From contig JAGCPW010000022.1 of assembly GCA_017965495.1 (NCBI GenBank), forward strand, positions 1-44,881: 44,881 bases of DNA. Direction: 5' to 3'. The position numbers were made by a program, and so were the translations under genes. Every line of letters starts with the position of its first letter. The stretch's first letter is position 1. This stretch comes from Eubacterium sp. Lineage in GTDB: Bacteria > Bacillota > Clostridia > Lachnospirales > Lachnospiraceae. The notes under the pieces are model-generated. The model saw only the letters and a list, made by a program, of their open reading frames with translations, did not search any database and was not told the DNA's origin. This document shows positions 33,866 through 40,460 of the stretch, one piece after another.

Positions 33866-35026
33866 ATGAAGAAGCTAGTTGTTTTGACAATAGTATTTGT
33901 GCTAATCACGACAAGTCCGCAGTCGGGGTTGTTTGCTAAGTCTAAAGTGAAATTAAATCATAAGAAAATCACAATCACAGTTGGGCAAAGCAAAAAACTA
34001 AAAGTGAAGAACAAACCTAAAACGGCTAAAGTTAAATGGCATTCAAAAAATACTAAAGTAGCAAAAGTTACAAAGAAGGGATTGGTTAAAGCGAAAAAAC
34101 CAGGTAAGACTACAATCATTGCTAAAGTAAAAAAGAAAAAGTACAAGTGCAGGGTAGTAGTGAAAAAAATCATGTCGACTACACTAACAAAAAAACCTAC
34201 TATAAATCAGCAAGAGACTACGAACCAACAAGAAACTACGGTTCAGCAGGAGACGGCAAGCCAACAAGAAGAAAATGAGAAACATTTGTTAAATAATCTG
34301 AGTAAGAGAATGAATGTAATCAGCCATAGAGGTTACAATAGTATTGCACCAGAAAATTCTTTGGCGGCATTTAGACTCGCAAAAGAAAAAGGCTATAGTA
34401 TAGTCGAAACTGATGTGAAATTTACTCTAGATGGAGTTCCGATTATGTGTCATGATGCTACAATTAATAGAGTGGCTAGAAATCTTGATGGAACAGAAAT
34501 AAGTGAGCCAATTAAAATAACACAAATTACATATAAGCAAGCTTTACAGTATGATTTTGGAATATATAAGTCCCAAGAATATAAAGGTACAAAAATATTA
34601 AAATTTGAAGACTTTTTAAAACTGTGTAAGGAAATTGATTTGAAGGTTTACTTGCATCTTTTTATGGGGTCACAAGAACACATTAGGGATTTATTTGACA
34701 TGGTTGATTCTTATGGATTAAAAGATGATGTGACTTGGTTTTCTTATAATCCGCAACTTGTTACTTATGTTAGGGATTATGACCATACAGTTAGATTAGG
34801 GGTGGCAATTGATGCTGATATCACTCCTTCACTAATAGGTCAAATGCAGGAACTACGTAAATACGGTAATCCGGTTTTCATCGATAGTGGTACTTACACT
34901 AATGAAGAAATAAAACTTTGTAAGGACGCGAACATTCCGTTGGAAGTATTTTTCTTTAATAGTTATCAGGAGATAGTTAGTCTTGATAGTTATATATCGG
35001 GTGTGACTGTGGATTATGTGAGGTAG
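33866..35026 (+). CDS. Secreted glycerophosphodiester phosphodiesterase with BIG2 domain
   Basis: 386 residues: signal peptide MKKLVVLTIVFVLITT..., then a Lys-rich Ig-like group-2 domain (about residues 30-105, WHSKNTKVAKV and GKTTIIAKV), a Gln/Glu/Thr repeat linker (QQETT copies, about 118-135) and a GDPD domain with SHRGYNSIAPENS (His/Arg) and ETDVKFTLDGVPIMCHDATI (Glu, Asp, His). It would cleave glycerophosphodiesters outside the cell. It is the last gene of the operon, and it fits glycerol-phosphate decoration of the polymer or turnover of teichoic acid or lipid head groups. Confidence 0.9.
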   Translation: MKKLVVLTIVFVLITTSPQSGLFAKSKVKLNHKKITITVGQSKKLKVKNKPKTAKVKWHSKNTKVAKVTKKGLVKAKKPGKTTIIAKVKKKKYKCRVVVKKIMSTTLTKKPTINQQETTNQQETTVQQETASQQEENEKHLLNNLSKRMNVISHRGYNSIAPENSLAAFRLAKEKGYSIVETDVKFTLDGVPIMCHDATINRVARNLDGTEISEPIKITQITYKQALQYDFGIYKSQEYKGTKILKFEDFLKLCKEIDLKVYLHLFMGSQEHIRDLFDMVDSYGLKDDVTWFSYNPQLVTYVRDYDHTVRLGVAIDADITPSLIGQMQELRKYGNPVFIDSGTYTNEEIKLCKDANIPLEVFFFNSYQEIVSLDSYISGVTVDYVR

Positions 35027-35052
35027 TGTTTATAGAAAAAACACCTACGTTT
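35021..35052 (+). terminator. Weak hairpin at the 3' end of the polysaccharide operon
   Basis: GTAGTGTTT and AAACAC-TAC (one bulged C) pair across a 7-base loop, overlapping the GDPD stop. Only a short T run follows. It may end the operon. Confidence 0.35.
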
Positions 35053-35148
35053 GTGAAGTGGGATGCTATATAGATTGTTGTTAAAATGTGAGATAGAATA
35101 GAGAGAATTTTTTATTATTTTTTAGATTCAATTAGTGGAGGGATGAGA

Positions 35149-36354
35149 ATGTTACAATATCCAATCAATATTACAATTGACACAAATGTATTTGATGAAT
35201 GCAAATATGATCTTTTGGAAAACAGTACTTTGCGAGTTTTGCAAAATTATGTAAGAGATGGAAAAGTAAAAATATATCTTAGTGATATTGTGTTGAATGA
35301 AGCTAAAGCGCATTTAGAAGAGAAAGTGTCGACTTTAGTTTCTACAATTAAAAAAAACAGAAAAGAGTTGTTGAAAGTAGTAAATGAAAAGAATGTGATT
35401 TATATGGGATTAGGAGAATTTACGGAAATTCCTAATAAAAGTGAAATATATGATAAAATGAGCGATTTATTTGATGAATATATTGAGTCATTAGAACCTG
35501 AGATTTTTGACAATTCCAAGATTAATATAGAAAAAATACTTGTGGATTATTTTAAATATAACGCTCCATTTGAGAAATCTACTGAAAAAAGAAATGAATT
35601 TCCAGATGCTTTCATTGCTAATCAGATTATAGAAAACTTGCCCGCAGAAAATTCATTCATTATTAGCAAAGATAAGGGTTTTAAAAAGGCGTGTTCACTG
35701 AATAATAAGTATCGCTATCTAGAATGTTTAGGCGACTTATATAAAATGATAACAGAGCAGGATAATAATTATGAAAAGGTGATAGTGATTTTAGATGAAC
35801 TAAAAAACAAGATTAATGAATTAATAAAAAAAGAAATAGAGAAAGATAATTGTATTACAGTAGATGGTAAGTCGCGAGATAGAAAAGGAGTAGTGTCTGG
35901 ATATGATTATTCAGAAACTTCTCTTAGAGATGTGAGTAATGTTTCGCATAAACTGTTTGTAATTGATGATATAAATGTAAATGAGGCATTGATTACTTTG
36001 AAGTGTTTTGCAGACATAGATGTAGACTGTTACTATGAAGATTATGATAATGCACCCTGGGATAATGAAGTAAAGGAGTATATTTTTCTAGAAACAAAGC
36101 ATATTTTAGAAAAACATAAAGCTGAGTATTGTGTTCGAATTGTTTTAGATATTATTCGAAAAAGGATTGAGCTAGATGAAATTGCTATTGTGTTGAACAG
36201 TGATACTATAAAAGATAGGGAAGAAGTTTGTGATGAAGATATAACAATAAATGACGGTCCTACATACACCTTTTGTCCGGATTGTGGAAAGGAAATTAAT
36301 CATCAAAATGATGGAGGGAATGGTTTTTGTACTGATTGCGCCCCTAAGCATTAA
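35149..36354 (+). CDS. PIN-domain (DUF4935-like) ribonuclease with C-terminal zinc ribbon
   Basis: The start is ATG 35149, six bases after GGAGGG; an ATG at 35143 abuts the ribosome site. 401 residues. All four acidic positions of a PIN nuclease are visible: D11 (ITIDTN), E51 (IVLNEAKAHL), D at FPDAFIANQI (about 154) and D at IISKDKGF (about 177). The C-terminus adds CPDCG...CTDC (about residues 378-397). PIN proteins cut RNA; DUF4935 is often an accessory or defence gene. No antitoxin is seen beside it, and the C-terminal half (residues 215-370) is not recognised. Confidence 0.72.
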   Translation: MLQYPINITIDTNVFDECKYDLLENSTLRVLQNYVRDGKVKIYLSDIVLNEAKAHLEEKVSTLVSTIKKNRKELLKVVNEKNVIYMGLGEFTEIPNKSEIYDKMSDLFDEYIESLEPEIFDNSKINIEKILVDYFKYNAPFEKSTEKRNEFPDAFIANQIIENLPAENSFIISKDKGFKKACSLNNKYRYLECLGDLYKMITEQDNNYEKVIVILDELKNKINELIKKEIEKDNCITVDGKSRDRKGVVSGYDYSETSLRDVSNVSHKLFVIDDINVNEALITLKCFADIDVDCYYEDYDNAPWDNEVKEYIFLETKHILEKHKAEYCVRIVLDIIRKRIELDEIAIVLNSDTIKDREEVCDEDITINDGPTYTFCPDCGKEINHQNDGGNGFCTDCAPKH

Positions 36355-36410
36355 TATATAATAGTGGTTTCAAATATGAAAACTGCACAAAATATTTATG
36401 TGATACAATA

Positions 36411-36439
36411 TTTTCTATATTGTTATAGAAAAGTTTTTT
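36411..36439 (+). terminator. Terminator of the PIN gene
   Basis: A 9-bp stem (36411-36419 and 36424-36432) with a 4-base loop is followed by GTTTTTT, 57 bp after the stop. The rest of the gap to 36614 is AT-rich and holds a TATAAT at 36543-36548 without a clear -35. Confidence 0.75.
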
Positions 36440-36614
36440 AAACACAAAGGATTAAGTAAAATATTAAACTGCAGTGAAATTCTCATAAAAAAACTAATAT
36501 AAGTAAAGAAAAGTAATAGTAGGATCTTTAAAATTAGAATATTATAATTGATAGTATCTACAAAACATTTTCTCATTTAATGAGTTAAATATGAATAACA
36601 ACTAAGGAAAAATT

Positions 36615-37712
36615 ATGGGCATTATAGTTAATTTAGAATATTTATTAATAGCGTTATTTTCTTTTTATTATGTGTTCTCAATGATTAATTTTTGGAAGTA
36701 TAACAAAGAAAATGCAAGTGAAAAGGTTGAAACAGGAATTAAAGAAAAAGAAAATAAGCAAGGTTGTTTAGTTGAGCTTATAGTTATGATTGTTGCCATA
36801 GTTGTTATAGTGATACTAGCTTACGGATTATATCAGTTTGTTCCAATAAAAAAAATAATGTGGATTTTAATACCGTTAGTAGTAATTCTTTATTCACGCA
36901 AATCATATTTTTTCATGTCTTCAGCAGAAAACTTTCGAAAAATAATGAGCAACAAGTCAGAAGAAAAACTTAGTATTTTTGAACAATTTACAGTTTTCAC
37001 GATTGGGATGTTTGTTAGTTTTATTTTTTTATATGATTTGTTATTCCATATAAAGGATAAAGCATTTAGAGTCATTGTCTCGAATGTTGAGGGCAACTTG
37101 GGAGAAATCTTATATATTACGCTTTATTGTGTATTGATATATATATTGTTTTTTTTCATTTGTATAATAGCATCTAGTTTATCTTTAAGTGTTTATAAAG
37201 GCCTTATGAGTATCAAACGAGTAATGGAAAAAAACAATATTGCAAAAAAAACAGTAATATTTGCAAAAAAAATAGCAAAGAGAGATGAAATTATTCAATG
37301 TACACTAGTGAATAAAATAAGTTATTTGAAGAAAGGTATTATAAAAACAATTATTATTCCGTTTTCTATTATCATTGATGGAATATTAGAAGCTTTTTAC
37401 ATTTTGTTCAGTATACTAGAAGATGGAGTTGCATATTTGATATTAAGTCTAATGTTTATATTTAATGTAATCACTCACTTTTTTAGATATGTTTCTAAGT
37501 TGTCTCAACGTAGAATTATTAGACTGTCGTGTAGATTTTCGTTAATAATAGCAGTGGCCCTAACGGTTATTATGAATAGACTAATGCCCATAGTTACATT
37601 AAATAAAAATGTTACAGCTATTGTTGAGTTTGTTGGAAGCGCTATAGTGATTCCGCTTATATTAGAATCAGTAGTGTTATTGAAAGGAAGAAAAAAGCAA
37701 AATAGGGGATAA
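36615..37712 (+). CDS. Multi-pass membrane protein, unknown family
   Basis: 365 residues with about eight hydrophobic stretches, including residues 2-25, 57-78, 84-98, 130-147, 168-192, 252-275, 277-300 and 315-340. Between them lies a basic loop KKTVIFAKKIAKRDEIIQC. The C-terminus ends GRKKQNRG. I do not recognise it. GGAAAAATT precedes the ATG. The neighbours are a PIN nuclease and an AbiF-type protein, so a membrane-acting defence effector or an unrelated accessory protein are both possible. Very AT-rich, unlike flanking core genes. Confidence 0.6.
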   Translation: MGIIVNLEYLLIALFSFYYVFSMINFWKYNKENASEKVETGIKEKENKQGCLVELIVMIVAIVVIVILAYGLYQFVPIKKIMWILIPLVVILYSRKSYFFMSSAENFRKIMSNKSEEKLSIFEQFTVFTIGMFVSFIFLYDLLFHIKDKAFRVIVSNVEGNLGEILYITLYCVLIYILFFFICIIASSLSLSVYKGLMSIKRVMEKNNIAKKTVIFAKKIAKRDEIIQCTLVNKISYLKKGIIKTIIIPFSIIIDGILEAFYILFSILEDGVAYLILSLMFIFNVITHFFRYVSKLSQRRIIRLSCRFSLIIAVALTVIMNRLMPIVTLNKNVTAIVEFVGSAIVIPLILESVVLLKGRKKQNRG

Positions 37713-37835
37713 GAGACAAGCCTAATAAAAAGTTACACTGACATATTATCATATTTTGCGTCCGTGAGGAGAAGATGAGAGAGGTTAGATATGCTTTTCC
37801 AGTATTATTAAATGTTATGTAAAATTAAAAAAATA

Positions 37836-37866
37836 TTGCAATTTACATAAAATATGTTATTATAAT
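37836..37866 (+). promoter_or_regulatory. Promoter of the AbiF-associated RNA
   Basis: TTGCAA (37836-37841) is followed after 16 bp by TATTAT (37858-37863), or after 19 bp by TATAAT (37861-37866). The expected start is about 37870-37873, at the beginning of the structured RNA. Confidence 0.6.
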
Positions 37867-37870
37867 GTTA

Positions 37871-37920
37871 ACAGAACCCAGCACGCCTCTCAACGATGCG
37901 GACCACGCTGGGTCATTTGA
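37871..37920 (+). ncRNA. abiF-type RNA upstream of the Abi gene
   Basis: ACCCAGC (37876-37882) pairs with GCTGGGT (37907-37913) in a perfect 7-bp outer stem. Inside it CGC (37884-37886) can pair with GCG (37898-37900), leaving GGACCAC as a purine-rich single-stranded segment. The short compact fold, position about 20 bases before the ribosome site and association with an Abi_2-domain gene match the described abiF RNA motif. The assignment is from memory of that motif, not from a covariance search. Confidence 0.7.
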
Positions 37921-37936
37921 TTTTTAGGGGGAAAAT

Positions 37937-38818
37937 ATGGACAACAAAAAACAACATCAAAAACCAATGACGATAGAAGAACAAGTGCAAAATCTTAAAG
38001 CACTTGGTCTTATTATAAATGATGAAGAATATGCGAAAAAAATGTTAAATGACATTTCATATTTTAGATTGATTAAGGCATATAGTCTGAATTTGAAACC
38101 GAAGAATGGAAACTATTATGATGATATTACTTTTGAACGTATTGTAGAGTTGTATTTATTCAATTCTAATTTTAGACAAATCCTTTTTCCTATAATTGAA
38201 ATGATAGAAATAAATACACGTTGTCGAATTAGCAATTATTTTGCTAATAAGTATGGAGTTCTTTCCTACAAAGATAGTGAAAACTTTGTTGATGAAAATT
38301 ATCATCAAAAGTTCTTGGATGACATCGAAAAAGAAATAGAGCATAATAAGAAATCTCCTTTTGTGCGTAATTTTAAACAGAATTATGAAGGAGGTGAGTT
38401 GCCAATTTATGCGTTAGTTGAATTATGTAGTTTTGGAATGATTTCACAGTTTTATAAGAATATGAAAAATGAGGATAAAAAGGCTATAGCTAAACAATTT
38501 GGCATAGGTTATACATATTTACAAAGTTGGCTTGAGAGTATTTCATATCTTAGAAATATATGTGCGCATTATGGTAGATTATATAATGCAAAACTATCTA
38601 AAAGCCCTACGCTATACAAACAATATACAGAGCAGGGCATAAGTAACTATAGAGTATTTGGACTTCTTCTTTGTATCAAGCATATTATGAAAAAAGATAG
38701 ACACTGGGAAGAGTTCGTAGACAACTTTGAAAAACTATTAAAAAAATATAAAAATATAGATTTAGAGACTATGGGTTTTCCATATGATTGGAGGAAATTG
38801 CTTCTTGAGGATAGTTGA
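37937..38818 (+). CDS. abiF: AbiF-like abortive-infection HEPN protein
   Basis: 293 residues of the Abi_2/AbiD-AbiF family: MTIEEQVQNLKALGLIINDE at the N-terminus, SYFRLIKAYSLNL, IEMIEINTRCRISNYFANKYG and SYLRNICAHYGRLYN (about residue 207), whose R-N-I-C-A-H is the HEPN R-X4-H ribonuclease motif. The ribosome site is AGGGGG directly after the structured RNA. Such proteins are RNA-degrading abortive-infection effectors or toxins that associate with a cognate small RNA. No second HEPN motif is obvious. Followed by a terminator. Confidence 0.84.
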   Translation: MDNKKQHQKPMTIEEQVQNLKALGLIINDEEYAKKMLNDISYFRLIKAYSLNLKPKNGNYYDDITFERIVELYLFNSNFRQILFPIIEMIEINTRCRISNYFANKYGVLSYKDSENFVDENYHQKFLDDIEKEIEHNKKSPFVRNFKQNYEGGELPIYALVELCSFGMISQFYKNMKNEDKKAIAKQFGIGYTYLQSWLESISYLRNICAHYGRLYNAKLSKSPTLYKQYTEQGISNYRVFGLLLCIKHIMKKDRHWEEFVDNFEKLLKKYKNIDLETMGFPYDWRKLLLEDS

Positions 38819-38832
38819 TATTAATAATATTT

Positions 38833-38864
38833 AAAGATGATGCTGCTGGGTATCATCTTTTTTT
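38833..38864 (+). terminator. Terminator of abiF
   Basis: AAAGATGAT (38833-38841) and ATCATCTTT (38852-38860) form a 9-bp stem with a 10-base loop, followed by TTTT, 14 bp after the stop. Confidence 0.8.
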
Positions 38865-38986
38865 ATTAATTAATGTTCAATATTTTATACATTGAGGTTT
38901 AAAACAACGTCTAATGTACAAAATATTGATAATTAACGAATCAAATGATAGTATTTAAAAGGTATAAAGAACGCAAAAGGATGCCT

Positions 38987-40249
38987 ATGAACAACACACA
39001 AAAACAAATCCTAAACTTAATAAAAACATCCCTACACCCTGAAAAAAAACAGGGTGAGATTATGGTGGAAGATTACGACACACTTCTTCAAGAGCTAACC
39101 GATCAATCGATTGTTGGCATTCCGGGAGAGTATATAGTAAAGAGTGAAAGCACACCAGAAGATGCTAAAAAGCGCTGGACTCACATCGTCTACAGTCAAG
39201 TGGCGGAGTGGACCAAACTTATGGAGGCGCAGACTAAACTGATTAACCTCCTACAGGAAAATGACATCCCGCTTGCCATCATAAAGGGCAGTGCGGCGGC
39301 TATGAACTATCCAAGGCCTGAGTATCGCTCGATGGGTGATGTGGACTTTTTCGTCCGCACCAAAGATTTCGATAAAGCGTACGAGCTCCTTAAGGCGAAT
39401 GGGTACGAATTTGCTACTAAGTCAAAGGGCCAGATCCACCTAGAAAATAACAAGTACCACCACGTAGAACTTAAAAAGAATGACATCATATTTGAACTTC
39501 ACAGGCGCATGTCTGACACCGTCCAAGGAAAAGATACTGACCAAAAAATAGAGGCGCTAATCCAAGAAGGGATGGATAACATCCAGACTGGCAAGGTGGG
39601 CACATACAAGTTCCCGATGTTTGAGGAAAAGCTTAATGGCCTTATCATTCTTCGCCATATCATTCAGCATCTTAGCGAAAACAAAGGCATTGGCCTTCGA
39701 CATATTATCGATTGGATGCAGTTTGTGGAGAAGCACGTGGACGACGACGCTTGGCAAAACACATACGCGAAGTACTTTGACGCGGTTCATCTAAAAGAAG
39801 CGGCCATCGTTTTTGCGCGCATGGGCCAAATATATCTAGGCCTAGATCCAAGCATCGCCTGGTGCAAAGGATACACCCCGGCCAACACTTTGCGAGAGGC
39901 AGCAGAGCATACGCAAACAGAAACGGACAAACTCGCCAAAGCATGGATGGAGCAAATTTTAGCCTCCGGCAATTTTGGCGCAAAGCAAACCAAAGAAGAC
40001 GAGGGCGCAGGCGTCCTATACAAAAACAAAAACGTATTTTCTATGATTAAATCGCTCCAGAGTTTGGGCGTTAGTAACTGGGAGCCAGCCAGAAAACATA
40101 AGGCGCTTAGACCTTTCGCGTGGGCGTACCAGACGGGCCGATATGCAAGAAAGGGCCTTGGCAGAAAGAACCCTATCAAGTCTTTGAAGCAGGATAGAGA
40201 GAAGAGTAATTATAAGAAGGGGCTGCTCAAAGGACTTAAGATAGACTAG
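38987..40249 (+). CDS. Nucleotidyltransferase-fold protein, NTP_transf_5 family
   Basis: The start is ATG 38987, six bases after AAAAGG; an ATG at 38981 lies against the ribosome site and one at 38945 has none. 420 residues. IIKGSAAAMNYPRPEYRSMGDVDFFVRTKDF (about residues 89-119) contains the G-S and D-x-D metal site, and a later VELKKNDIIFELHRRM adds the third acid. The family (PF14907-type) is uncharacterised and occurs in polysaccharide and peptide-modification loci. Base composition returns to the richer pattern of genes before 18 kb, unlike the AT-rich block just upstream. Confidence 0.78.
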   Translation: MNNTQKQILNLIKTSLHPEKKQGEIMVEDYDTLLQELTDQSIVGIPGEYIVKSESTPEDAKKRWTHIVYSQVAEWTKLMEAQTKLINLLQENDIPLAIIKGSAAAMNYPRPEYRSMGDVDFFVRTKDFDKAYELLKANGYEFATKSKGQIHLENNKYHHVELKKNDIIFELHRRMSDTVQGKDTDQKIEALIQEGMDNIQTGKVGTYKFPMFEEKLNGLIILRHIIQHLSENKGIGLRHIIDWMQFVEKHVDDDAWQNTYAKYFDAVHLKEAAIVFARMGQIYLGLDPSIAWCKGYTPANTLREAAEHTQTETDKLAKAWMEQILASGNFGAKQTKEDEGAGVLYKNKNVFSMIKSLQSLGVSNWEPARKHKALRPFAWAYQTGRYARKGLGRKNPIKSLKQDREKSNYKKGLLKGLKID

Positions 40250-40285
40250 GATAATTACATAAAAATATATAATAAAAACAACGTC

Positions 40286-40315
40286 AAAGGAGTCGCAAAT
40301 GCGGCTCTTTTTTAT
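40286..40315 (+). terminator. Terminator of the NTP_transf_5 gene
   Basis: An 11-bp stem (40286-40296 and 40301-40311, including G-U pairs) with an AAAT loop and a T run after it, 37 bp after the stop. Confidence 0.83.
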
Positions 40316-40460
40316 AAAATATGAAATACTTATTAAAAAAATAACACCACACGAAAAAAGGCATTTATTATATAATAAAAATAGCGATAAATTGGTTATC
40401 AAAGCCAATAAAGACATAAAATTTTCGGACAAAAAATTATATATTTTTAGGAGGAAAACT

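Noticed and set aside
39557..40179. Several long minus-strand frames under the NTP_transf_5 gene
   Set aside because: Their products have no recognisable motifs and lie fully on a gene with clear family motifs; they arise from its richer base composition.
40299..40460. 54-codon upstream extension of the discoidin gene's reading frame
   Set aside because: It begins inside the preceding terminator, lacks a ribosome site, and the ATG at 40461 has AGGAGG and starts a clean signal peptide.
40311..40460. Riboswitch in the leader of the first discoidin gene
   Set aside because: A small ATTGG/CCAAT hairpin is present, but no known aptamer core could be recognised and there is no terminator or anti-ribosome-site alternative.
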